Positions 34,301 through 44,905 are shown, counted from the first letter of the stretch. The stretch is 64,000 nt of DNA from Rhynchonema sp. JSB1_4 (GCA_030248065.1 JASAMV010000248.1:124001-188000); one strand, 5' to 3'. Made by a program: numbers and translations. Notes: generated by a model from the sequence alone, not told the origin.

Positions 34301-35159
34301 TTTGTTTGTATGCTTTGTTGCACTTGTAGCAGAAGTACGCATTATCAAAGAACGAGGGGAGGGAAGTGATGGGCTCAAAGTGTCCTTTATCCAATAGAAG
34401 ATTGATGTCCGGGCCGGTTCCTTCTTCATAGATGATGGACAACATGTGCTCACTGGAAATCACACGGATGCGGTAGGGGCCAAGAGCGGAGTGGAGGAGT
34501 TTCAATTCCGGAATACCACAGGGGCCCTGATGACCTTTGAGGCCTGCTTGTTCCATGAGCTCCAACGCCAATTTCTTTTGCTTGGTGCGCTGGTTGGTGT
34601 CCCCTTGGATGACATTTTTGTAGAGCTGAGGGTTTTCTTTCTTGTGAATGCGGCATTTTGCCGTGACAAGGGACCGTGCGAGGCAGAGATTGTCGCTGTT
34701 GGTGATGGTGATGAGTGCTCCTCCATGGCCGCGTTTTGAATTCAGCCATGCTTTTAGGTTGCCTCTTGGGATAGGTTTCTTCCGACCGCTGCCTTTTGGT
34801 GAATGGATAATGTTGACCGTCCAAACCATTCTGTCGTCCAGGGTGAAATTGATGTTGCTCTGGACGGCGCTTTCAATGCAGCGAATTATTACTTCTGGTT
34901 GGAGCTGTTCTCTGCGCCGGAATGGTATGAGAATTGGACGATCCAAGGCGGGATGGGTAATTTGAAGGCCAACTAGATCTCCAGGCTGGGCGTCACGATA
35001 GGCCTGATCAAGGGTCTTACTGATGGCCGAGACGGCGAATTGATGAACATCAGGCACAACACCCAAATGACGGAATGTCACGGTGAAAGCCCGGGCGGTT
35101 GCGTTGAAACGACGGACGCGTTGTTCTATTTCAGGTCCAAACTCAATAATTGGTTCCAT
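31374..35159 (-). CDS. Protein-primed family B DNA polymerase
   Basis: Intronless, 1261 residues from the ATG at 35159. An upstream in-frame extension lacks ATG and lies beyond the expected start. Polymerases of this family (Polintons, adenoviruses, linear plasmids) copy linear DNA from a terminal-protein primer. In order: N-terminal domain 1-150; OTU-like segment 150-270 with SDNLCLARSLV and DKGHFEPI; Cys/His cluster 277-391 with repeated CxxC pairs; 3'-5' exonuclease motifs FYDLET (408-413), AHNSKGFDGQFVLKYL (486-501) and YCRTDVRILRQAC (614-626); endonuclease-like KVDG...VFEFNGCAYHGC (714-737); palm motif A YIDVCSLYPY (834-843), motif B KLCLNSFWGKFGQR (1025-1038), motif C YFDTDSVVYV (1121-1130) and GPKAYAY (1164-1170). 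All catalytic acidic residues are present and there is no frameshift or stop, so the copy may be functional or recently active. Confidence 0.95.
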   Translation of the reverse strand: MEPIIEFGPEIEQRVRRFNATARAFTVTFRHLGVVPDVHQFAVSAISKTLDQAYRDAQPGDLVGLQITHPALDRPILIPFRRREQLQPEVIIRCIESAVQSNINFTLDDRMVWTVNIIHSPKGSGRKKPIPRGNLKAWLNSKRGHGGALITITNSDNLCLARSLVTAKCRIHKKENPQLYKNVIQGDTNQRTKQKKLALELMEQAGLKGHQGPCGIPELKLLHSALGPYRIRVISSEHMLSIIYEEGTGPDINLLLDKGHFEPITSLPSFFDNAYFCYKCNKAYKQKRTHINCGQRCTKCFNQPPCVPDKEVYCNNCNRRFVSNICYENHLLEKSTNIPGRNKRKMSSTCQQVWHCKECSQDVHERRGAHQCGLVKCRFCKQYVDSTSHQCYLQPLNSNTKKASCFIFYDLETMQDKLVGHTVNGPIFLHEVNCICAEKVCDACYESDQPCGNCETRDHLFKGTDAVEQFCNWVLSPANKGAIVIAHNSKGFDGQFVLKYLHQQAIQPQVIPKGLELFKIHVPSTDTTFLDSLNFLPLPLAALPKAMGIPGSKGMFPHLFNKMANWDYSGPPPDLKYYGLEQLKENAREQLIQWHKEESAKRKIWNFQEELVGYCRTDVRILRQACMKFRALMMCQHNLDPFTSATTIASTCMAVFKKSFLRPNSIAVMPHGGYRVKDRHSAIAIKWIKWLSHSQNLQIQHAINGGEVRVGNYKVDGQLRSDPRQVFEFNGCAYHGCSDCFPDPHTRLPTGEKAGDALKATEDRAAALEAQGYTVTTMWECMFREECKQDPELSAFIKAVKVQDPMDPREAFFGGRTNCRWMHWKAAPEESIHYIDVCSLYPYICKYGRFPTGHPTVVTENFADITTRPYHGLIKCLVLPPQNLLHPVLPVRQDGKLLFHLCGSCAAAHNNGDCPHQPEEREFWGAWPTCELYAAMDRGYIVKEIAEVYHYDQWEQHDSTTGTGGLFTDYINCFLKIKQEASGWPSWVKTEEDQNAYIKQYQEKEGILLEKSKVERNEGLRMLAKLCLNSFWGKFGQRSDQTKMEYVKDPQRFLKLAYDDTLQMQGFTIVNDGMLMVTYRALEAFVEELENSNTTIAAWVTAQARLKLYTYLEQLGDRALYFDTDSVVYVTRPGDVYQPPIGDYLGMMTDELDGHTITEFVTAGPKAYAYQTDDGNTKIKIRGQTLNHSASEQLNFITLKDTVLKYLECGDCGDINVVAPKIVRESDRSIVTKTQSKKFSVVYDKARVLPTGQCVPFGYKF

Positions 35160-35212
35160 TTTTTGAAAGTTCACGAGGTTGCAATTTTGCAAGAATGACG
35201 AAGTGAAGAAAA

Positions 35213-35832
35213 GCGCTCCTATTTATACTGTTTTGGATGGTATGCGCCCGATGCTGAACCTAAAACAAACCTAGGCCTGAAAAAAGAGGGCTCCACCTCC
35301 CGTGACTCAAAAGTGCAATAAGTGAGAGGTGAGAGCCACCACGTCATAAACAAACTCGGTGTCGAAACACCAGAGCTTATTTGTTCGGCGGTCCAAAAAT
35401 AGGGAGTCCGGTTGATGGCCTCCAATAGGTAACTCTTTACCTTGTGCAGGTGGGGGAAAAACCACCAATTCTATATATAATATCGGTGAAACATCAGTTG
35501 TTTACGATCTGACAAAACATTTCGAAAACTCTGACGTCAGAGAATACGGCGCTCCTATTTATACCGTTTTGGATTGCATGCCACCGATGCTGAACCTGAA
35601 ACAAACCTAGGCCTGAAAAAAAAGGACTCCACCCCCCGTGACTCAAAAGTGCAATAAGTGAGAGGTGAGAGCCACCACGTCGCAAACAAACACGGTGTCG
35701 AAACACCAGAGCTTATTTGTTCGGCGGTCCAAAAATAGGGAGTCCGGTTGATGGCCTCCAATAGGTAACTCTTTACCTTGTACAGGTGGGGAAAAACCAC
35801 CAATTCTACGTATATATTATCGGTGAAACATC
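35213..35832 (-). promoter_or_regulatory. Duplicated promoter block upstream of the polymerase
   Basis: A segment of about 290 bp is present twice in direct orientation, offset 336 bp (about 35215-35497 and 35551-35834). Each copy contains, on the minus strand, GATGTTTCACCGATA followed by an A/T TATATATA box (35471-35495 and 35808-35832) and, further down, TATAAATAGGAGCGC (35218-35227 and 35554-35563). The proximal TATAAATAGG lies about 60 bases before the polymerase ATG. The distal copy leads to no long frame. Confidence 0.75.
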
Positions 35833-35834
35833 AG

Positions 35835-36530
35835 TTGTTTCTGATCTGAAGAACAATTGACTGTTAGCTGATGTTTCAAGCAGACATGACTAGGCCTACT
35901 GCTTCTTAGCTCTTCTGCTTCATAGCTCCAGCCATAGGAGGTGATCCAAAAAATATCGGTTGCAACCAGTTTTTGATGGGGCAGTGTGATACGGTAACCC
36001 CACCGGAAAATGCGGCATAGTGGTGTGTGACAACCCACACACTCTGTGGTGCCGGTGGAACATCGAGTTTCCTGCCATCGCTGCACACAAACACGCACGC
36101 AACAATCCTATATATAGTTTTAGCAAAACATCACCCAGCCTGCCGTCTGAGCGTCTATGCTTACGCACATGAGTACGACTCACGAAACATTTCACTCTCG
36201 TACACAGAGTTGCTCGGTCCGATTGAGCTAAAATTTTCAGAGTTGACGGGTAAGAGGTTGGGGTTTCTTGTGTTAAAAAATCACGCAGAATAATTGACGC
36301 ATCAAAAGTGACGCATGAAAAATAACGCATGAACAGAGAAAATCAGGGTTTCAAGGGCGAGGCTTGCATTTAAACATCACAATAGGTTGCCGGAGTGCTA
36401 TAAGTACCGTAACCCACCTACCGTAACCCTTGAAACATCAGCATTCCTGCAACACACCATAGGTCTGAACATCACACTACAGTCTGATTCAAAAAAAATC
36501 TTGTTCAGTTCTTGAAGTACAATAGGTTTG
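35835..36530. other. Right arm of the element: control DNA, no clear gene
   Basis: It contains several GATGTTTC/GATGTTT words (35870, 36122, 36376, 36432, 36455, 36530). A minus-strand TATATATAGG box at 36107-36118 could start a leftward transcript. A 52-codon minus-strand frame starts near 36078 (MAGNSMFHRHHRV...) after that box, but nothing else supports it as a gene. TACCGTAACCC occurs twice near 36405-36430. Confidence 0.5.
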
Positions 36531-36652
36531 AAACATCAGGTAGCCGGGAAATTCCCACCGTCTAAACATCACCCCTAGAATGTTCTGGAAGACGCCTGGA
36601 ATGTTCTAGAATGTTCTGGAAGAAAAAACGGGACAGGTCCCCGCCCTATACT
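36531..36652 (-). repeat. Right terminal inverted repeat
   Basis: Inverted copy of the left repeat with a handful of substitutions, ending CCGCCCTATACT. Beyond 36652 the sequence turns into unrelated GC-rich repeat. Confidence 0.9.
36577..36622 (-). promoter_or_regulatory. Heat shock elements in the right terminal repeat
   Basis: Mirror image of the left cluster: three pentamers (36577-36591) and five (36598-36622), with every TTC/GAA core intact. They face inward toward the polymerase promoters. Confidence 0.8.
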
Positions 36653-38350
<1,698 letters not shown>

Positions 38351-38425
38351 ATCTATCTATTTAGCTCGCAATCAATCTATCAATTAGATTAGATTCATCT
38401 ATCAGCGCGATCTATAATAATTGGC

Positions 38426-38731
38426 ATGCCAAGACGGGGCAGATCGTTCAGCGGTGGAAAAAAAGCGCGCGCCAATGGCAGGCATGACGTAGACGAGCTG
38501 AAGGTGGTTATTTTTTGGCTAAATTTTTTAAACACTTTTGTTTTAGATGTTTTTGTTAATGATTCCAGGCGCGTCGACAAAAGAAGCCTGGCTGCCGCAA
38601 ACGCGCGGCAAATTCTTCAGGCAGTGAAAAGTCGTCTGAGGAGGATATGGCTGGAGATGGGCTTGGCGCTGTTGGTTTCGGCTTCGGGGATTTTATTTTA
38701 TCTTTTAGTTTTGACTGATTCGCGATTTTAG
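38426..38731 (+). CDS. Hypothetical 101-residue protein, doubtful
   Basis: An ATG-initiated frame with a basic N-terminus, a KRSLAAANARQILQAVKSRL helix and a C-terminal hydrophobic segment (MGLALLVSASGILFYLLVL) that could cross a membrane. It lies between repeat blocks and has no recognised relatives or promoter, so it may be chance. Confidence 0.2.
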   Translation: MPRRGRSFSGGKKARANGRHDVDELKVVIFWLNFLNTFVLDVFVNDSRRVDKRSLAAANARQILQAVKSRLRRIWLEMGLALLVSASGILFYLLVLTDSRF

Positions 38732-39002
38732 TTATTCGTTTTTGGTGGATGAAGTACAGACAGATTTGAGGATGGCAACAAATTTTTCCTTTGCAGCCGC
38801 CTGGCAGTCATGCTCATCGAAAGAAATTGGACGAACAAAAGGAAAACAAGGCTCCATTTCATCGTGACGATTTGTCGTCGTCGTCGTCGTCGTCACCGCC
38901 GTCGTCATCGTGGAGAACAGAAGTTTGTTTGTTTTTTGTTCTCGTTTTTTTGGCTTGTCGTTCGGAAAACGTTTCGCTGCCGGCAGTGTAGTGGCAGGCA
39001 GA

Positions 39003-39330
39003 TGGTTGCAAGGTACCCTTGGGGGGGTGGATCCAGATGGTTGCAAGGTACCCCCAACCCAGCCTCCAGAAGGTTGCAAGGTACCCCTGGGGTCCGAATA
39101 AACGGGGTTTTTTGCATGCTGTTTTCTGCAAAATTGGCCGAAAAATGGTACTTTTTTGCATTTTGGCCGAAAATTTGCCCAAAATAGCTATTATATGGAG
39201 GTTTGCGCGCGGAGCGCGCGATTTTTTGGGGTTTTGAGGTCGAAAAACACTCATTTTTGCCTATAAAAACCATAAATTTATGGTTGCAAGGTACCCTCCG
39301 GGGTGGTTGCAAGGTACCTACCCTTCCCCC
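39003..39330. repeat. GGTTGCAAGGTACC iteron element with CG palindrome core
   Basis: GGTTGCAAGGTACC occurs at about 39003, 39039, 39070, 39281 and 39303, bracketing A/T-rich sequence with a central GCGCGCGGAGCGCGCG (about 39206-39221). The layout, iterons around a CG-palindrome core followed by TTTTGGG and CACTCATTTTTGCC, matches the 24.7-kb block. Confidence 0.7.
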
Positions 39331-39402
39331 CTCCATCCCCCCGGCCACTCCTTAGGGGGGAATCCCCCCACCCCCCCATCCCCCCGGCCACTGGCTGCCG
39401 GC

Positions 39403-39716
39403 TGCTATACATCTGGCAACAGCAGCATCCTCAGTCAAGTATAGTGACTGGCAGCGAAATGTTTTGCTGCAGCAGCATCCTCATCAATATATATTTTCCC
39501 GTGCCACTGGCTGCCGGCTGCTATACATACTGTTTATGCAACAGCACGATTCTCAGTCAAGTATAGTGACTGGCAGCGAAATGTTTTGCTGCAGCAGCAT
39601 CCTCAGTCAAGTATAGTGACTGGCAGCGAAATGTTTTGCTGCAGCAGCATCCTCAGTCAAGTATAGTGACTGGCAGCGAAATGTTTTGCTGCAGCAGCAT
39701 CCTCAGTCAAGCAGAG
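39403..39716 (-). repeat. 50-bp satellite, inverted short array
   Basis: About six units of the 50-bp satellite, in the opposite orientation to the main array at 40.6-43.1 kb: AGTATAGTGACTGGCAGCGA then AATGTTTTGCTGCAGCAGC. Confidence 0.85.
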
Positions 39717-39860
39717 GTCGCAATCGGGCCGGGTTTGGCCGGCCCGGCCCGGCCCGAGCTCCCAAATCTCCGGCCCGGCCCGGCCCGACCCGTACCCCCA
39801 AATCTGCGGCCCGGCCCGGCCCGAACACCCAAATCTCCGGCCCGGCCCGGCCCGACTTTT
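39717..39860. repeat. GGCCCGGCCCGG minisatellite
   Basis: Four tandem copies, about 33 bp each, of a CGGCCCGGCCCGGCCCGA block followed by CCCAAATCT. Confidence 0.8.
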
Positions 39861-39989
39861 TTGGCTCAGGTTTTAACCCAATTTTTGTCATAATTTTTGC
39901 GATTTTTGAATCTATTTTTTTGGCTGAAAATTCATTGTTTTCCATGAAAAAGTCGCCAGATAGACAATACCAATGGTGTGGCTGGGGGT

Positions 39990-40270
39990 GGGGGTCCCCC
40001 CTTGGTACAGCAGGTAGGTAAGGTAGATGACGCGCCATCCTGGTACAGTAGGTAGGTCGCGGCCCCCCGGCTGGCACAGTAGGTTGCTATTTTTTGGCTC
40101 AAAATGGTATAAAATCGATATTTTTTACTCCAAATAATCGAAAAATCGCGCGCTGCGCGCGAAATGAGGGTTTTAGAGTGCATTTTCATCTAAAATTTTG
40201 TTCCCCCCAAGCTCGGCCGGTACAGTAGGTAGGTTGACTGCAGGCCTTTCTGGTGGTCAGTAGGTTGATT
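39990..40270. repeat. GGTACAGTAGGTAGG iteron element with CG palindrome core
   Basis: (G/T)GGTACAG(T/C)AGGTAGG copies at about 40002, 40043, 40073, 40216 and 40255 bracket A/T-rich DNA with a central CGCGCGCTGCGCGCG (40147-40161). It has the same architecture as the 24-kb and 39-kb blocks. Confidence 0.7.
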
Positions 40271-40655
40271 GCACGCCTGGGTAGCCGCACCACTGGACAA
40301 TGCTGATCACTTACTTGCCAAATCCGTCAGAAATTTTAGTATTTTTGACAAAAAACCCTACTTTTTCAGTAAAATAAGTCACTTCAGAAGCTTCGGGCCG
40401 GGGTGCCATCATCGTTTTCCAAGTTGCTCATTGCGTTCACCACCAAATTGGTTTCCAATCCAATTAGACTCCTTGAGTCAATTTTGTTACGAATTGTGGT
40501 GTACTTGGATCGATCGAATTTCGCCTTCCGCTTGCCAGTTCGCCTGTTGACACGATGCTTGCGTGAAGTTGGTCTTTCTGGATAAAAAAATTAGTACATT
40601 ACCGCAAAACCACTGGGGATACTACAGCAACAAAACCTCAACAAAACTCTTTGCT
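40271..40655. other. Spacer between satellite arrays
   Basis: No confident gene. A frame around 40400-40585 has some coding character (RIVVYLDRSNFAFRLPVRLL) but no supporting signals. Confidence 0.35.
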
Positions 40656-43090
40656 GCGGGCTACTACACTTGACTCAAGATACTGCAGCAACAAAACATT
40701 TCGCTGCCAGTCACTATACTTGACTGAGAATCGTGCTGCAGCAAAACATTTCGCTGCCAGTCACTATACTTGACTGAGGATGGTGCTGCAGCAAAACATT
40801 TCGCTGCCAGTCACTATACTTGACTGAGGATGCTGCTGCAGCAAAACATTTCGCTGCCAGTCACTATACTTGACTGAGAATCGTGCTGCAGCAAAACATT
40901 TCGCTGCCAGTCACTATACTTGACTGAGGATGGTGCTGCAGCAAAACATTTCGCTGCCAGTCACTATACTTGACTGAGGATGGTGCTGCAGCAAAACATT
41001 TCGCTGCCAGTCACTATACTTGACTGAGAATGGTGCTGCAGCAAAACATTTCGCTGCCAGTCACTATACTTGACTGAGAATCGTGCTGCAGCAAAACATT
41101 TCGCTGCCAGTCACTATACTTGACTGAGGATGGTGCTGCAGCAAAACATTTCGCTGCCAGTCACTATACTTGACTGAGAATGGTGCTGCAGCAAAACATT
41201 TCGCTGCCAGTCACTATACTTGACTGAGGATGGTGCTGCAGCAAAACATTTCGCTGCCAGTCACTATACTTGACTGAGGATGGTGCTGCAGCAAAACATT
41301 TCGCTGCCAGTCACTATACTTGACTGAGAATGGTGCTGCAGCAAAACATTTCGCTGCCAGTCACTATACTTGACTAAGGGTGCTGCTGCAGCAAAACATT
41401 TCGCTCCAGTCACTATATTTGACTGAGGATGTTGCTGCAGCAAAACATTTCGCTGCCAGTCACTATACTTGACTGAGAATGGTGCTGCAGCAAAACATTT
41501 CGCTGCCAGTCACTATACTTGACTGAGGATGGTGCTGCAGCAATACATTTCGCTGCCAGGCTCTATACTTGACTGTTGCAGCAAAAATTTCGCTGATTCT
41601 GCAGCAAAACATTTCCTGCCAGTCACTATACTTATGTGATGTGCTGCAGCAAAACATTTCGCTGGTCCTTCAGTCACTATACTTGACTGAGAATGGTGCT
41701 GCAGCAAAACATTTCGCTCAGTCACTATACTTGACTGAGGACGGTGCTGCAGCAAAACATTTCGCTGCAGTCACTATACTTGACTGAGGATGTGCTGCAG
41801 CAAAACATTCGCTCCAGTCAATACTTGACGAGATGGTGCTGCAGCAAACATTTCCTGCAGTCACTATACTTGACTGAGGATGTGCTGCAGCAACATTTCG
41901 CTCCAGTCACTATACTGACTGAGATGTGCTGCAGCAAAACGTTCCTCCAGTCACTATACTTGACTAGGATTGCTCAGCAAACATTTCGCTCCATCACATA
42001 CTGACGAGGATGTGCTGCAGCAAACATTTCCTCAGTCACTATACTTGACTGAGGCACGAAATGTTTTGCTGCAGAAGCATTCGCTCAGTCAGTATATTGA
42101 CTGCAGGAATGTTGCTGCAGCAGCATTTCCTCAGTCATATATATGACTGGCAGCAAAATGTTTTGCTGCTCTGCAGCAAACTTCCTCAGTCAGTATAGTG
42201 ACTGAGGATGTGCTGCAGCAAAACATTTCCTGCAGTCACTCTACTTGACTGAGGATGGTGCTGCAGCAAAACATTTCGCTGCAGTCACTATACTTGACTG
42301 AGGATTGTGCTGCAGCAAAAATTTCGCTCAGTCAGTATCCTGAGATTGCATGCTGCAGCAGCATTCCTCAGTCAGTATATTGACTGAGGATGCTGCTGCA
42401 GCAACATCTCAGTCACTATACGTGACTGTCTGCAGCAAAACAGCTGCTTTGACTGATGCTGCTGCAGCAAAACATTTCGCTGCCAGTCACTATACTTGAC
42501 TGAGAATGGTGCTGCAGCAAAACATTTCGCTGCCAGTCACTATATTTGACTAAGGATGGTGCTGCAGCAAAACATTTCGCTGCCAGTCACTATACTTGAC
42601 TGAGGATGGTGCTGCAGCAAAACATTTCGCTGCCAGTCACTATACTTGACTGAGAATGCTGCTGCAGCAAAACATTTCGCTGCCAGTCACTATACTTGAC
42701 TGAGGATGGTGCTGCAGCAAAACATTTCGCTGCCAGTCACTATACTTGACTGAGGATGGTGCTGCAGCAAAACATTTCGCTGCCAGTCACTATACTTGAC
42801 TGAGAATGCTGCTGCAGCAAAACATTTCGCTGCCAGTCACTATACTTGACTGAGGATGCTGCTGCAGCAAAACATTTCGCTGCCAGTCACTATACTTGAC
42901 TGAGGATGCTGCTGCAGCAAAACATTTCGCTGCCAGTCACTATACTTGACTGAGGATGCTGCTGCAGCAAAACATTTCGCTGCCAGTCACTATACTTGAC
43001 TGAGGATGCTGCTGCAGCAAAACATTTCGCTGCCAGTCACTATACTTGACTGAGGATGCTGCTGCAGCAAAACATTTCGCTGCCAGTTAC
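40656..43090 (+). repeat. 50-bp dyad satellite array (about 48 units)
   Basis: Direct tandem repeat of 50 bp: GCTGCAGCAAAACATTTCGC, then TGCCAGTCACTATACTTGAC, then TGAGGATGGT. Each unit has two imperfect hairpins, GCAGCAAAA/TTTCGCTGC around CAT, and CAGTCA/TGACTG. Units at 40656-41560 and 42450-43090 are almost identical. 41560-42450 is full of one- to three-base deletions. Confidence 0.95.
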
Positions 43091-43290
43091 TATACTTGAA
43101 TGGGGATATTACAGCAGCATTATAGCAGCAAAACATACTTTCTGTGCCAGGTACTATACTTGACTGGGATATTACAGCAGCATTACAGCAGCAAAACATA
43201 CTTTCTGTGCCAGGTACTATACTTGACTGGGGATATTACAGCAGCATTACAGCAGCAAAACATACTTTCTGTGCCGGGTACTATATGACC
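43091..43290 (+). repeat. Satellite variant, about 57-bp units
   Basis: Three units of GATATTACAGCAGCATTACA then GCAGCAAAACATACTTTC then TGTGCCAGGTACTATACT. It is related to the 50-bp unit but longer. Confidence 0.85.
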
Positions 43291-43314
43291 ATTCGATTCC
43301 GTGGTCGACTATAC

Positions 43315-44905
43315 TACCATTCGATGAAGTGACCTTAGAAGGGCGCCCGAAGATGATGCAACGCATCGCCTGAGTGCGCCGACAACACTCAGATGCAGTT
43401 ACCTCCACAGCTGCGAAACGGTTCGCTGCCGGCTACTACATTTGATGCTCGAGCAGCAAAGCGTTTCGCTGCCGGCCCTATATTTGCCTGAAGATACCAT
43501 AGCAGCAAAACGGTTCGCTGCCGGTTGCTATATTTGACTGGGAAAGTTGCAGGAGCAAAATGCATTGCTGCCGTCTACTATATTTGACTCAGGATGCTGC
43601 AGCAGCAAAACGTTTCGCTGCTGGTAACTACATTTGACTGGGGCTTTTGCAAGCAGCAAAACGGTTTGCTGCCGGTTACTATATTTGACTGGGAATGTTG
43701 CAGAAGCAAAACGGTTCGTTGCCGGCTACTACAGGAGCAGGGCTCTTGGCTGTTGGCTAGTTTTATAGACGTGAAGCGAAGCGTGACATAGACGTTATAT
43801 CGTGTGTGTTTTGCCATAAATTTTTTTATCACTGAGGCTTTTACCACAAATTGGTCACTAGCAGAATTGATTATTTCATTCGTTTTTTTAATCAAGCCTG
43901 CAAATTAGACGACCGCAAATATTGGGCAAAATTCAGCAAAATTAAGAAGTAATTTCAGCGATCACAGTGAAATATAGTAGTCGGCCTACTTTGATCTGTG
44001 GGCCTTGGATCGATTTGGGCATTCGATGACGTGACCTAAGAAGGGCGCTCGAACGCGATGCAACGTATCGTCTGACCGCGCCGACAACACACAGGTGCAA
44101 TTACCTAGGTATATCATGTGCAACTGTAGTGACAGCAGTTTGGGCATTCGATGATGTGACCTAAGAAGGGCGCCCGAAGGCGATGCAACGCATCGCCTGA
44201 GTGCGCCGACAACACTCAGATGCAGTTACCTCCATAGCAGCAAGACGGTTCGCTGCCGTCTACTACATTTGATGCTGGAGCAGCAAAGCGTTTCGCTGCC
44301 GGCCCTATATTTGGCTGGAGATACCAAACCAGCAAAACGGTTCGCTGCCGGTTACTATATTTGACTGCGAAAGTTGCAGGAGCAAAACGCTTTGCTGCCG
44401 GCTACTATATTTGACTCAGGATGCTGCTGCAGCAAAACGTTTCGCTGCTGGTAACTTCATTTGACTGGGGCTTTTGCAAGCAGCAAAACGGTTTGCTGCC
44501 GGTTACTATATTTGACTGGGAATGTTGCAGAAGCAAAACGGTTCGTTGCCGGCTACTACAGGAGCAGGGCTCTTGGCTGTTGGCTAGTTTTATAGACGTG
44601 AAGCGAAGCGTGACATAGACGTTATATCGTGTGTGTTTTGCCATAAATTTTTTTATCACTGAGGCTTTTACCACAAATTGGTCACTAGCAGAATTGATTA
44701 TTTCATTCGTTTTTTTAATCAAGCCTGCAAATTAGACGACCGCAAATATTGGGCAAAATTCAGCAAAATTAAGAAGTAATTTCAGCGATCACAGTGAAAT
44801 ATAGTAGTCGGCCTACTTTAATCTGTAGGCTTGGATCGATTTGGGCATTCGATGACGTGACCCAAGAAGGGCGCTCGAACGCGATGCAACGTATCGTCTG
44901 ACCTA
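43315..44905 (+). repeat. 827-bp higher-order tandem repeat
   Basis: 43315-44140 repeats at about 44145-44905 with high identity, including a non-coding frame of 105 codons present in both copies (43578-43895 and 44405-44722). Each unit includes several TTTGACTG...GCAGCAAAACG satellite-like units. It also includes an AGAAGGGCGC block with the hairpin GGCGATGCAACGCATCGCC; related blocks recur at 44023 and 44849. Confidence 0.85.

Larger units (their letters stand above)
29785..36652. mobile_element. Compact protein-primed PolB element with terminal inverted repeats
   Basis: A 6.87-kb unit bounded by about 120-bp inverted repeats (29788-29910 and 36531-36652), both starting AGTATAGGGCGGGGACC and differing at only a few positions. 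The left end has one extra AGT (AGTAGTATAGGG). It encodes a C2H2/acidic protein (+) and a protein-primed family B DNA polymerase (-), both intact and convergent. No integrase, packaging ATPase, protease, capsid, helicase or reverse transcriptase frame is present. Polintons/Mavericks are 15-20 kb and carry those genes; bidnavirus segments (about 6 kb, PolB) and linear plasmids are other comparisons. I found no target-site duplication. The right flank is GC-rich repeat and the left flank lies 700 bp upstream of receptor helix 1. Confidence 0.85.

Noticed and set aside
35817..36098. A third gene of the element on the minus strand
   Set aside because: The longest frame lacks a good ATG context, and the ATG-initiated part is only about 52 codons with no recognisable motif. 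It is recorded as non-coding control DNA, with the TATA box noted.
29785..36652. Retroelement or complete Polinton
   Set aside because: No reverse transcriptase, integrase, ATPase, protease or capsid frame is present in any of the six frames, although the polymerase is Polinton-like.
40656..43090. CRISPR-like regular repeats
   Set aside because: The 50-bp units abut directly with no unique spacers and the genome is eukaryotic; this is satellite DNA.
43578..43895. 105-codon frame repeated at 44405-44722
   Set aside because: Conservation is explained by the 827-bp tandem duplication; the frame crosses satellite units and shows no domain.
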